A DNA stretch of 64,000 nt, taken from assembly GCA_028279345.1 (NCBI GenBank), contig JANQNY010000031.1, forward strand, positions 124,001-188,000, read 5' to 3'. Both the position numbers and the translations under genes were made by a program. The DNA is from Geminicoccaceae bacterium (lineage in GTDB: Bacteria; Pseudomonadota; Alphaproteobacteria; Geminicoccales; Geminicoccaceae). The notes under the pieces are model-generated. The model was not told the DNA's origin and did no database searches. It saw only the letters and a program-made list of their open reading frames with translations. Below are positions 38,961-47,816 of the stretch, piece after piece. The first letter of the stretch is position 1; each line of letters starts with the position of its first letter.

Positions 38961-41195
38961 TCAGTCGCTTGACGCTAGGCGGTCCGCGACGGTGGTGATC
39001 GCTGCGGCTGTCAGCCTGGTGCCGAGCTCGTCGGAGGGGCCACCGGCGTGCGTGTTGGTAAGAGCCAGGCTGGTGCTTGCGACGCGCCGCGCCGAACGGG
39101 CCACGAGGCTTGTGGGCAGGTCGTCGCGCAAGAGCATCGCGATCGCGGTCTCGTGCAGAGACCGCACCCCCTCGCGCCAGTGGTAGCCTGGTGCCACCGT
39201 CGCTTGTCGCAACTGGCGCTCGAGCGCCAGCTCGAGACCGGCGCCATCGCTTGCCTCGCGGACGGCGATACGGTCCTCGAGGTTGGTCATCGCGCCGGCT
39301 AGACCGGCCGGCAATGAGTCCCGCCGGGCAGCAAGCCACGCGAGGTCGGAACCATCCGACGCAGCGTTGCGCTCACCAACGACCGCAAGCCCCAGTCGCT
39401 CATCGGCAAAGAGCCGATCCAGGTCGTCGCGCTTGGCCGTTGCTGGTGGGTGAACGACGACGTCGGTCGACGTCTCGAGCGCCCCGCCGAGTATGGTCGT
39501 TACGCGATAGGTCCCGGGTTCGGTGAAGTGGCAGCCCCAGCCGAAGCTCAACTGCAGGCGGGCGGTTCGCCGCTCGCCTGGAAGCAGCCACGCCAGACCG
39601 GCACCACAGTCGCGACGGGCGGAGACAAACGGTTCGGTGGGACCACCCCGACGCTCGATCTCGACAACGACCTGACCACCCGCCGGGTCCAAGTCGGCCG
39701 GGACGAGGCGCGGCTCGGCGGTGTTGTTCTCCACGGCAAACCAGCCGATGACCGGTTCGCCCAGCTCAAGCTCCCGCGGCAAGTGCATCTGCAGGCGCAT
39801 TTCGTCTGCCCGCTCCGCATCATCGGCCATCGCGCCGAAAAGGCGGTCGAGTATCGGATCGACGGCCACGAGCCCGTCGAACGTGAACGCGCCCCCGCCA
39901 GCTTCCTGAAGCCCGCGCCCGGCGGTCGATGGGACGTCCTCGCCCAGCATGTGCTTTTCGATGGCGCCACCAGGACGGGTGGCGTGCTCCCAGCCGTGGC
40001 GCAGATGGATGAGTTCGTCGTGCCCGAACGTGCCGTCGAAGCGGCGCCAGAAGAGCGTGCGACACTCATCCTCCTCCAACGGTGGGCGCGCGGAGCCGAA
40101 CGGGTATCGGTTCGGATAGTTCATGAACGTCGCGAGGGTGGCGCGCCGCGGCTGCGGTCGATGCGTGGTCTGATCGGCCTCGAACGCGTGCAGCAGGTTG
40201 AGTGCGTGGCCCAACTCGTGGGTCGCTGCAAAGCGCAGGGCGCGGCGGCGGTCGCCGCCAGCCCAGGCGTCGCCGCCGGCTGGCTCGACGCAGAGCGCAC
40301 AACCTCGGCGCGGATGGTGTTGCGTGCTGAACATCGTGCCCACGACCTGCGGGCGGTCTTGAAGCCGCGCGACTACGGCGAGGGCGACGCCCCAGTTCGA
40401 AGCCGGCGCCGTGCCTGGGCCGGCCACGAGCTCATCGAGGTCGGCCGGCGACCATGCAAGAAGCTCGTTCCGCACCTCCCCGTTCAGCGCAGGGTCCGAG
40501 CCTTCCAGCGCGTTGAGCAGGCGCTCGCCGCAAGAGGGTGACCGCCGCGCAGGCTCGACGACGCTCGACACGGCGATGCCGGCTCGCGAAAGCGCCCCTT
40601 CGACGGTGTCGACCGCGCGGTCCCTGGCATCGAGGTCGACATTGAACTCGGCTGCCAACGCGTCGGCGCAGCGGAAAACGGCGACCGCATCGCGCACATT
40701 GGGTGTCGCACGCAGGAGCGCGTCGGGTCGACACGTCAAGTCAAGTCGCCTGAACTTGCCCGCAGCCTGCTGCCGGCATACGGCTTCGAAGACCCGGGTC
40801 GAGGTGCGTCGGCCGCCAGCTTCGGAGAGGGGCGACGGCGTCTCGAGCCGCTGAAGGTGAAGCCGCCCAACGCCATGCGTCGGGTCGAGGTCGAATTCCA
40901 AGAGGTAGACCGACCGGCGAGCGGGTGTTTCGGCAAACGCCTGAATGACGTAGTCGCAGCCCTGGTAGCGGACTTCCGCCCGAAACTCCTCCGCGCGCCG
41001 TCCGTCGACGAGCACACGGCCGCTGATGGCGCCGACCGCCGCCGGGTCGAAGACATCCACGCGCAGCTCCTCGACCGCCAATGCGGCGGAGGCGTGCTCC
41101 GCCTCGCGGAGGAAGAATCTTGACGTGTCCACTGCCGGCTTGGAAGGCCCCGTTGGGATCCAGACGCCGTCGAACCGATCATCCGAAGATAGCAT
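38961..41195 (-). CDS. Large zincin metallopeptidase of the YcaO-TfuA operon
   Basis: Protein of 744 residues with a zincin active site, ATHELGHALNLLHAFE: His326, Glu327, His330 and third ligand His336 (HExxHxxxxxH), as in metzincin-like peptidases. MNYPNRYPFG about 35 residues later may supply the Met-turn. The N-terminal 250 residues are beta- and then alpha-rich with no recognised family. The C-terminal part from about 440 has a beta-sandwich-like region (LELGEPVIGWFAVENNTAEPRLVP) and a helical tail. No signal peptide is evident, suggesting cytoplasmic action or a non-Sec route. First gene of the operon; a GATAAT-like -10 lies at 41283-41278. Processing of the operon's product, or a host-directed protease, are both possible. 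Confidence 0.7.
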   Translation of the reverse strand: MLSSDDRFDGVWIPTGPSKPAVDTSRFFLREAEHASAALAVEELRVDVFDPAAVGAISGRVLVDGRRAEEFRAEVRYQGCDYVIQAFAETPARRSVYLLEFDLDPTHGVGRLHLQRLETPSPLSEAGGRRTSTRVFEAVCRQQAAGKFRRLDLTCRPDALLRATPNVRDAVAVFRCADALAAEFNVDLDARDRAVDTVEGALSRAGIAVSSVVEPARRSPSCGERLLNALEGSDPALNGEVRNELLAWSPADLDELVAGPGTAPASNWGVALAVVARLQDRPQVVGTMFSTQHHPRRGCALCVEPAGGDAWAGGDRRRALRFAATHELGHALNLLHAFEADQTTHRPQPRRATLATFMNYPNRYPFGSARPPLEEDECRTLFWRRFDGTFGHDELIHLRHGWEHATRPGGAIEKHMLGEDVPSTAGRGLQEAGGGAFTFDGLVAVDPILDRLFGAMADDAERADEMRLQMHLPRELELGEPVIGWFAVENNTAEPRLVPADLDPAGGQVVVEIERRGGPTEPFVSARRDCGAGLAWLLPGERRTARLQLSFGWGCHFTEPGTYRVTTILGGALETSTDVVVHPPATAKRDDLDRLFADERLGLAVVGERNAASDGSDLAWLAARRDSLPAGLAGAMTNLEDRIAVREASDGAGLELALERQLRQATVAPGYHWREGVRSLHETAIAMLLRDDLPTSLVARSARRVASTSLALTNTHAGGPSDELGTRLTAAAITTVADRLASSD

Positions 41196-41463
41196 TACGC
41201 AGCCGGGTTGCGTGGCGAGGGAAGCGCACTCATCACAGGGAACCCCAGATCAACTGCCGCATTCTAAGGCATGAGAGATTATCGTGCATAGGTTGAATTT
41301 GAAGCGCAATCTTTGTCGCGGTGCGAGACATGCAGCTACGGCCTGTCGTGTCTTCCGGTGTCAGTTGTGGGGGCAGTTGGGGCCTGTGCTCGCCGATGCC
41401 CCGCCTGCTTGACACGGGTTACGTGACGCAAGCTCCGCAAACAGTGTCCGGTGACGGGTGGCA

Positions 41464-42300
41464 TCAGACGGCCTGATCGAGCCTTCGGAGCTGCTCCTTT
41501 CTGTCTTCGCGGAGCAGGTCCATGTTGAGGTCGCGGCTGGCCTCGAACCAGCTCTCATGCAGCTCGACGGCGAGCGCGCGGACGAGGCGGAGGCGGCTCT
41601 CGAGGTTAGGGAAGATCCGGACGACGCGGGTGCACCTGCGGATCTCCTCGTTGATGCGTTCGAGCATGTTCGTCGATTTCATGTGTTTGCGGTGCTGACG
41701 TGGCAGCCGATAGAAGCTGAGCGTCGGCTCTATGTTGGCTTCCACCCAGTCGCAGAGCTTGGGATAGGTGGCTTGCCAACGCTGCAGCCGGGCGGCGAGG
41801 TCGCGCAGAACTTCCTGGCCGTCGCGGCGGTCGTCGAGCCAACGCAGCTCTTGCAGGCAGTCGTCGTCGACCATCGCGCGGCAGGAGTTCGCGCGATCCG
41901 ATGGCGAAGCTGCGGCGATCTGAAGATCGCCGAGGGGGCGGCACGTGGTCGAGCGCGTTCCTCCGAACATGCACGTAGAAGCGGTGGTGGACGGCCTCGG
42001 GCAAGAGCTCCTCGATTGCGCGCCGCAGCCCCGCATGGTCGTCGGTGACGACGAGCTCGACGCCGACGAGCCCGCCGACCTTGAGAGCCAGGAGGAAGCC
42101 CTTCCAGCTTGACCGCTCACCCGCGCCGCGAGCTCGACGGCAAGGACCTGCCGCCGACCCTGCTAGTCGATGCCGAGCGCCATGAGCACCGCTTGGCTGC
42201 GGATGCACCATCCTCGCGGATTCTCTCGTAGCGGGTATCTAGGATCAGGTAGGGGCGCGTCGTCCCGTGGCCGGCCGGCAAAGCTAGGGCTGGAAGACGC
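41464..42300 (-). pseudogene. Degenerate IS256-family (Mutator-type) transposase
   Basis: Remnants of a DDE transposase in all three minus frames. PYLILDTRYERIREDG (about 42270-42215) continues in another frame as IRSQAVLMALGID. GLVGVELVVTDDHAGLRRAIEELLPEAVHHRFYVHVRRNALDHV follows (about 42090-41960), and finally YPKLCDWVEANIEPTLSFYRLPRQHRKHMKSTNMLERINEEIRRCTRVVRIFPN (about 41770-41600) to a stop at 41464. The order matches intact IS256 proteins, but the N-terminal third is missing and at least two frameshifts are present. No terminal inverted repeats could be paired. Confidence 0.85.
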
Positions 42301-42325
42301 CGCACTCGCCTGAAGGGCCGCTGCG

Positions 42326-43672
42326 TCAAGCGCGGCGGCGCGAGTTCCGTGCGCTGCGCCGCGCGCTCGCACCGCGCAGCGCGCTCAAGGTGGCTGCCGA
42401 CACTTTCCCCGTTCCGTCACGCGGGATTCGGTCCACCACAAATATGCGGCGCGGCACCAGTACCGGATCGAGGTAGGCGAGCAGACGGCTGCGGATCGCG
42501 CTCTCCAACGCCTCGTCGGTGAGCTCCGCATTCTCCTCCGCGGCGGCAAAAACCTCGAGCGCTTCTTCGCCGTCCGGCGCCCGCGTCGCCACCGCGTCGC
42601 ACGGCAGCGATGCCGCGGCGAGAATGGCGTTGACCGCGCCGATCGTCGTGCGCTTGCCCGCGACAGATATCTGCTCGTTGCCCCGCCCCTCCAGACGCAC
42701 CGTGCCACCGCGCTGGAGCGAGAGACGGTCGGGAAGCACGGTCGGCGCAGGCAGATGCGGCGCTGTCGCGAACGAGACGTCTCCAGCCTGAGAGAAGGTG
42801 AACCCGGCCGCGGGTGTCCAGTCTTCCTCCCGAGCCGTCCGGCGGATCGCCATGGACCCGGCCTCCGTGCAGCCATAGATCTCAAAGACCTTCAGCCCAC
42901 GGCGCGCCTCCAGCCGCTCTGCCGCTTCCTGCGCGAGAGGTGCCGTAGCGGAGATGATGCCGCGCAACGCTGGTGAGCGCAGTGCCGCAGCATCGAGATG
43001 CTTGAGGTGCGCGGGTGTGGTAACCAGGACCGCCGCCGCGCGCGGATCACCCTCGAGCGTGGAAAGCGCGACCTCCAAGTCGGCTGCGTAGAAGACGGCT
43101 GGACGCCATGCCTCCGCCATGACGGTGAGCGGGGTCGCGACGGTCGCCTCGAGACCGTACATGTGTCGGTGAGGGGTCGTGCCGATCAGCACGATGCGCT
43201 CGGCCTCCGGCGCGATGCGCCGCGCCAGGACCATGGTCACTTCGGCACCACCGGCTAGCATCGCCCAGGTCTTGACGCGCCGGATCGGGGTAGCGGTGGA
43301 GCCTGAGGTAAAGACGTGAACCTCGCCTGCCGCGTGGGCGGCCAGATGCTGTGGCGTGAGCAGTGCGCCGTCGGCGCGGGCGCTCATCGAGGCCAGGCGG
43401 CAATCTTCCGGGACGACGAGCGCTGCGTCGTAGCGTTCGACGATATCGCGCAGTGCTTCGGTAGCCGCCGACGGTGGCAGCACGACCCTTTGGCCGTTGA
43501 GCAGCGCGGCAATGAGGATCACCGCGAATGTGCAGCGATCCGCGTGCATGTTCACGACGGTCGGGTGATGCGCGATCAGCGGTCGGGCGGCGGCGACCGC
43601 CTGCGAGAATGCCTCGAGGCCGACTACACCACCGACGGGTGCTGCGAACAGCTCGCGCGCAGCGTTTGTCAC
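42326..43672 (-). CDS. ApeH-like acyl/aryl adenylate-forming ligase
   Basis: ANL-superfamily enzyme of 448 residues, expected to activate an aromatic or acyl carboxylic acid and load it on the ACP. P-loop VFTSGSTATPIRRVKTW, YGCTEAGSMA (A5-like), GRGNEQISVAGKRT hinge, and PRDGTGKVSAATL with the catalytic Lys near the C-terminus are visible. GTG at 43672 overlaps the preceding gene's stop (GTGA); a longer start 57 bases upstream would lie inside that gene. It is the last gene of the aryl-polyene-type operon and ends near the IS256 remnant. Confidence 0.82.
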   Translation of the reverse strand: MTNAARELFAAPVGGVVGLEAFSQAVAAARPLIAHHPTVVNMHADRCTFAVILIAALLNGQRVVLPPSAATEALRDIVERYDAALVVPEDCRLASMSARADGALLTPQHLAAHAAGEVHVFTSGSTATPIRRVKTWAMLAGGAEVTMVLARRIAPEAERIVLIGTTPHRHMYGLEATVATPLTVMAEAWRPAVFYAADLEVALSTLEGDPRAAAVLVTTPAHLKHLDAAALRSPALRGIISATAPLAQEAAERLEARRGLKVFEIYGCTEAGSMAIRRTAREEDWTPAAGFTFSQAGDVSFATAPHLPAPTVLPDRLSLQRGGTVRLEGRGNEQISVAGKRTTIGAVNAILAAASLPCDAVATRAPDGEEALEVFAAAEENAELTDEALESAIRSRLLAYLDPVLVPRRIFVVDRIPRDGTGKVSAATLSALRGASARRSARNSRRRA

Positions 43673-44307
43673 CGCCCCGACTGCATCAGGAGTTCGGGTC
43701 TGGCCATGGCGCGTGCCGTGTCCAACCATCCTTCCGGCCGCTCATAACGTCGTTGCGCCAACCAGTGGGAGGCGAAGAACAGTATGGCCTCAGAGGCAAG
43801 CGCGACCGGCACGGCGCGCTCGGCGATGGCGCGGGCCTGTTCGCTCACCGCTGCGGCGACGGCCATGGCGGCAATGACAGCGGCCAGCGCGGTCCATGCG
43901 AGACACTGCCGTCGCACGAAGCCGAGGAAGGCGCCTTCTGCTTCCGGCCCCTTGCCCATAACCCGGATCATGCGAACGATGAGAGGTGTGCGGCGGGGCA
44001 GCAGGCTGGCGCCGAACACGAAGGCCAAGGCACCGTGAATCGCAGCAATCGGCGCCCAAGGCATGACGGCAACGCCCATCCACTGCCCGCCGGCAAGGAC
44101 GGTAGCGATCACCACGGCGCTCGCGGCGCGGCGCCAAACCGGCCAACCAAGGGAAGCAAAGATGCGGTCCGCGATGGCGATGAGCACGAGCGCAGCGGCC
44201 GCGACCCCGGCAGCTGCGCTCCACGGTTCCTCGCCGAAGGCACCGAACACTGCGAGCCCCGCCACAGCCGAAATCGACGCGAGCTTACCTTGTCCGACGC
44301 TGCGCAA
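43669..44307 (-). CDS. COG4648-type integral membrane protein of the polyene operon
   Basis: Membrane protein of about 212 residues with five or six helices. It resembles the small membrane protein found beside ACP and ligase genes in aryl polyene clusters, with RRTPLIVRMIRVMGKGPEAEGAFLGFVRRQCLAWTALA in the centre and ILFFASHWLAQRRY near the end. Function unknown. The TTG start at 44307 overlaps the ACP gene by 23 nt, but no closer start is visible, so the N-terminus is uncertain. Confidence 0.65.
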   Translation of the reverse strand: MRSVGQGKLASISAVAGLAVFGAFGEEPWSAAAGVAAAALVLIAIADRIFASLGWPVWRRAASAVVIATVLAGGQWMGVAVMPWAPIAAIHGALAFVFGASLLPRRTPLIVRMIRVMGKGPEAEGAFLGFVRRQCLAWTALAAVIAAMAVAAAVSEQARAIAERAVPVALASEAILFFASHWLAQRRYERPEGWLDTARAMARPELLMQSGR

Positions 44308-44572
44308 TGTGGCTGCTCAGACTGGCGAGGGAGGCAAAGATCTCCTCGTTGCGCTCGTCATCAGAGTTGAGCTTGAAACCGTACGTCTCGGCTATCGCGA
44401 AAGCGATTTCCAGGGCGTCGATGCTGTCCAGCCCCAAGCCCTCCCCGAACAACGGTGCGTGCGGATCGATGTCTTCCGGCGCGACATCCTCCAGATCGAG
44501 AGCTTGGACGATGAGCCGAGCCACCTCCAGCACGAATGCCGAGTCGGCCGGGGACTTTGACATCTCATCCAT
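44285..44572 (-). CDS. Acyl carrier protein of the aryl-polyene-type operon
   Basis: ACP of 95 residues with the phosphopantetheine site GLGLDSIDALEIAFAIAETYG (Ser50) between acidic helices. It carries the growing polyene chain. It is the only ACP in the operon, whereas characterised aryl polyene clusters usually have two. The start ATG at 44572 overlaps the flavin enzyme's stop by 8 nt; a second ATG lies 9 bases later. Confidence 0.92.
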   Translation of the reverse strand: MDEMSKSPADSAFVLEVARLIVQALDLEDVAPEDIDPHAPLFGEGLGLDSIDALEIAFAIAETYGFKLNSDDERNEEIFASLASLSSHIAQRRTR

Positions 44573-45863
44573 GGCTCATCGCCTTCCTCGCGTTTCGATA
44601 ATCCAACATGCGCCAAATGGCTTTGAAAAGCCAAAGACGCACATCGACCGCGGGTCGCCGCTCGAAATCGCCGGCGAGCAGTGAGATCACCGCACGCTCT
44701 ATTCCAAAAACGTCCTTTGGATTCAACAGCATTTCACGAAATGCCGGATTGTGTATACGGTAGATGAACCAGGAGACGAAGTGGATGCGCTCGCGTACCT
44801 TCTGGTTGTAGGCGGCGAATATCGTCGCTCGCTTTGCGTCGCTGCTGCGCGCCGTAAGAACAGCGTCCGCCGCTTCGGCCGCGCTGCTGAGGGCCAGGTG
44901 CACGCCGGTCGAAAACATGGGGTCGATGAAGCCGTATGCGTCGCCGACCTTCAGGTGGCCGGGGCCGGACGCCGTCTCGGCACGATAGGAGAAGTTACCG
45001 GTCGCTTGCATCCGCCCGGCCCGCGTCGCACCGACGAGCAGTTGACGCAGCGCCGGGTGGCGATCGCAATGCCTGTCGAAAAAGGCGTCGATACCGCAGT
45101 CGCGCTGCGACAGATAGGACGGCTCAGCGACGAGGCCGATGGACGTCAGTCCGTCCGGCAGCGGAATCTGCCACATCCAGCCGGGGTCGGTGAGATGGAT
45201 TCGGATCGCCCCGGCGAGCGAACCCTCCGCGCGCGGTACGCCGTGAAAGTGGCCAAAAATAGCCGCGGATCGGTTGTTCGGGTCGGGCTTTCGCTCGCGC
45301 CGCGTCTTGGCCATCAGCGCCGAACGGCCCGACGCGTCGATCAGCAACTCGGCACGGAGCGGGCGTGGCGCACGGCCTGCCTGCTTGAGCATAGCCACGG
45401 CGCCGGCCTCGCCGACGGAGATCAAGTCGGCCTCCGTCTCCTCGAGACACACCGCGCCCAGCTCCCGCGCCCGCTCGAACAACAGCGCATCGAACTGATC
45501 CCGCCGCACCTGAAATGCGTGGTCGGGGCCGGGGGTCAGCGACCGCGCAAAGGCAAAGCCGGCCGTTTTCTCACCGTCTGCCGAGACAAACTCCGCCCCA
45601 GGCTTGCGCACACCGATCGCAGCCACCCGCTCCAGCACGCCGAGACGGTCCAAGAGCGGCAATGAATGCGGCAGCAGCGATTCGCCGATATGGAAACGCG
45701 GATGCTTCTCGCGCTCAACCAGAACGCAAGCGAGGCCAGCTTCGGCCAAGAGCGCGGTTACCGCGGCACCGCCGGGGCCGCCGCCGATCACCAAGACGTC
45801 GCAGTATTCGGTGGCGACTTCGGCATCCACGCGCGCAACGTCGTCCAGTTCGACCACGGTCAC
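44565..45863 (-). CDS. Flavin-dependent halogenase-like oxidoreductase
   Basis: FAD enzyme of 432 residues. The Rossmann motif VLVIGGGPGGAAVTALLAEAG is near residue 24, HIGESLLPHSLPLLDRLGV follows, then VRKPGAEF with a Lys where halogenases place their catalytic Lys. PGWMWQIPLPDG carries the WxWxIP motif that distinguishes flavin halogenases from monooxygenases. VGDAYGFIDPMFSTGVHLAL is the second FAD contact. Homologues accompany aryl polyene and xanthomonadin clusters, where products can be brominated. Hydroxylase or dehydrogenase activity cannot be ruled out. GTG at 45863 overlaps the KR gene stop. Confidence 0.8.
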   Translation of the reverse strand: MTVVELDDVARVDAEVATEYCDVLVIGGGPGGAAVTALLAEAGLACVLVEREKHPRFHIGESLLPHSLPLLDRLGVLERVAAIGVRKPGAEFVSADGEKTAGFAFARSLTPGPDHAFQVRRDQFDALLFERARELGAVCLEETEADLISVGEAGAVAMLKQAGRAPRPLRAELLIDASGRSALMAKTRRERKPDPNNRSAAIFGHFHGVPRAEGSLAGAIRIHLTDPGWMWQIPLPDGLTSIGLVAEPSYLSQRDCGIDAFFDRHCDRHPALRQLLVGATRAGRMQATGNFSYRAETASGPGHLKVGDAYGFIDPMFSTGVHLALSSAAEAADAVLTARSSDAKRATIFAAYNQKVRERIHFVSWFIYRIHNPAFREMLLNPKDVFGIERAVISLLAGDFERRPAVDVRLWLFKAIWRMLDYRNARKAMSHG

Positions 45864-46579
45864 GTGGTTCCTCCGTCGATGCAGATGGTCTGACCCGAGA
45901 TGTATCCGGCTGCCTCCGAGGCGAGAAACGCGACGAGCGCTGCCACCTCCCAAGGATGGCCGGCTCTTCCGGACGCGCTGATGGAGACCAAATCGTCCCA
46001 GTTCTTCTCCTGCCGCGTCGCCGCCGTGTCGATCAGACCCGGGGCTACGACGTTCGCGGTCAAGCCGCGCGAGCCGTACTCACGCGACAGTGTCTTGATC
46101 AGCGGGTGTAGCCCGCCCTTGGCGGCGGCGTAGTTGCTCTGGCCACGATTGCCGGCCACGCCGGTAAGCGAGGAAACGGCGATGATCCGCCCCCAGCGCG
46201 TGCGGATCATCGGCATGATGATGGGCCTGAGTGCGACGAAGAAGGTGTTGAGGTTGACGTCGATCACGCTCGTCCATTCCTCGAAGGACATTCCGGCGAA
46301 GGGCTTGTCGCGATGCGCCCCGGCGCAGTGCACGAAAATCTGAAACGGCGCTTCGGCGGCTAACCGCCCCAATTGCTCCGCGCAAGCAGCATCATCTCCG
46401 AGGTCGAGCTGTAGTGCTCGAGCCGAACCACCGGCGCCGCGGATCGTCGCGGAAGTCGCCTCGGCCTTGGCGAGATTGACGTTGGCCAAGAGTGTGACGT
46501 CGTTGCCCGCGTTGGCCAGCGATTCAGAGACTGCAGCGCCGATTTCGCTCGACGCGCCGGTAACCAGCGCCCGCCTCAC
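45860..46579 (-). CDS. ApeQ-like 3-ketoacyl-ACP reductase (SDR)
   Basis: Short-chain dehydrogenase of 239 residues (FabG type) reducing beta-keto groups during polyene extension. TGASSEIGAAV is the NADP motif, HCAGAH the NNAG equivalent, and SSLTGVAGNRGQSNYAAAKGG the Ser-Tyr-Lys catalytic set. GYISGQTICIDGG is the typical end. GTG at 46579 overlaps the dehydratase stop (GTGA). Confidence 0.9.
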   Translation of the reverse strand: MRRALVTGASSEIGAAVSESLANAGNDVTLLANVNLAKAEATSATIRGAGGSARALQLDLGDDAACAEQLGRLAAEAPFQIFVHCAGAHRDKPFAGMSFEEWTSVIDVNLNTFFVALRPIIMPMIRTRWGRIIAVSSLTGVAGNRGQSNYAAAKGGLHPLIKTLSREYGSRGLTANVVAPGLIDTAATRQEKNWDDLVSISASGRAGHPWEVAALVAFLASEAAGYISGQTICIDGGTT

Positions 46580-47001
46580 CCTGCCGCCCCGAGCATCAAC
46601 AGCGCTGCGCCGGCGACGATCTGTCGCTCGAACCCCGTGACCGCGAAACGGTAGCGCGCGGCGCCGGTCGTTTCTCCGTCCAGCCATGCCGAGGCGTAAA
46701 GTGGCACATCGGGAACAGGTCCGGGTTCAACGGTCACACTCGTGAGGCCGACGATCACGCCGAGATGCATCTGCCGCACCGCCGTGAGCGAGGCGTGAGC
46801 CGCTGCGGCCTGCGCCCCGATCTCGACGAGAGCAATGGGGTAGAGAACGCCGCCGACCCTGAGCGGATAGTCGGCAGCCGCATGCGGTCGCGCACGCACC
46901 CGCACGCCTGCCGCATCGCTCTCCAACACCGAGTCCAGCAACAGCATCGGCGGCCGGTGCGGCATGCGCTCGAAGGCAAGGCGGGACAGCCGCTCAGTCA
47001 C
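46576..47001 (-). CDS. ApeP-like 3-hydroxyacyl-ACP dehydratase (hotdog)
   Basis: Hotdog protein of 141 residues. MPHRPPMLLLDSVLE near residue 12 is the family opening, followed by YPIALVEIGAQAAAAHASL and HLGVIVGLTSVTVE. In aryl polyene systems ApeP pairs with ApeI to form the active dehydratase. GTG at 47001 overlaps the CLF stop by 4 nt; a longer upstream frame runs through that gene and is rejected. Confidence 0.82.
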   Translation of the reverse strand: MTERLSRLAFERMPHRPPMLLLDSVLESDAAGVRVRARPHAAADYPLRVGGVLYPIALVEIGAQAAAAHASLTAVRQMHLGVIVGLTSVTVEPGPVPDVPLYASAWLDGETTGAARYRFAVTGFERQIVAGAALLMLGAAG

Positions 47002-47816
47002 GCTACCGGCTCCACCGACACATGCAGCGCGCGGCTGCCGCCTACGCCCAGGCGGATGACGTGTGCCGTTGCCGCGGCGCTGCCGGCGCCAATGATGGCG
47101 GAGAGCAATGGCACCGCGGCCGCTATCGGATTGCCTGTCTCCGCGAAACACCCAGCGGACGCGTTGTCCGGCGGCTCTAGCGGCTCTGGCACCTCATCCA
47201 CGAGCCGCCCCTCGATGACGGCAAGGTCCCCCGAAGCCGCCGTACTGGCTGGCGCCAGCGCCATCGCGAGCGCCATCGCGCAGTCGACCGGCCGCTTTTC
47301 ATGGAGTGGCGGCGGCAGCGGCCCATCGAACATGATGAGGCCGACTGCGCGTTGCTCGAGCGCCACCTGCATCAACGCCTTCAACAGCCCGACGCCCACC
47401 GTTTCATCGTAAGCCGCGATCGAGGTCGCCGGCCCCTGTCGTCGCGCGGCAATGGTCCATTGGCCCGCCGCGGCATTGTGGACCGAGTTCTGGAAACGTA
47501 ACGGCTGGATCAACAGGTCCGGGCGGCTGATCGCCTCCAAGATCACTTGCAGCGTCTCACCCTCGCCGGAGGACGAAGCAAAGACCCAACCCGCATCCTC
47601 CGGCAGCGCTGGCGCGACCTGCTCCGCGACGCTGAGCGCTAGGCGCGTATGCGGGCTGAGCCGTCGCGCTTCGCGAGCCGTGAGACAGGCCAACGTGGGG
47701 TTCCAGTTCGGCGCTGCCTGAATGTGGCCCCCGCCTAGCAGCACGCTGAAGGCATCGAGATCTGGAGCGAGGGGAGAAGCGAAGCCGGCTGTCTTGACCA
47801 CGGCACGCAGTGTCAT
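46998..47816 (-). CDS. ApeC-like ketosynthase chain-length factor
   Basis: Protein of 272 residues, a shortened ketosynthase-like partner lacking the active-site Cys. It has WVFASSSGEGETLQVILEAISRPDLLIQPLRFQNSVHNAAAGQWTIA, where the NSVHNAAAG block marks chain-length-factor proteins of aryl polyene clusters. With the KS encoded just upstream it should form the KS-CLF heterodimer that sets polyene length. ATG at 47816 overlaps the KS stop (ATGA). Confidence 0.85.
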   Translation of the reverse strand: MTLRAVVKTAGFASPLAPDLDAFSVLLGGGHIQAAPNWNPTLACLTAREARRLSPHTRLALSVAEQVAPALPEDAGWVFASSSGEGETLQVILEAISRPDLLIQPLRFQNSVHNAAAGQWTIAARRQGPATSIAAYDETVGVGLLKALMQVALEQRAVGLIMFDGPLPPPLHEKRPVDCAMALAMALAPASTAASGDLAVIEGRLVDEVPEPLEPPDNASAGCFAETGNPIAAAVPLLSAIIGAGSAAATAHVIRLGVGGSRALHVSVEPVA

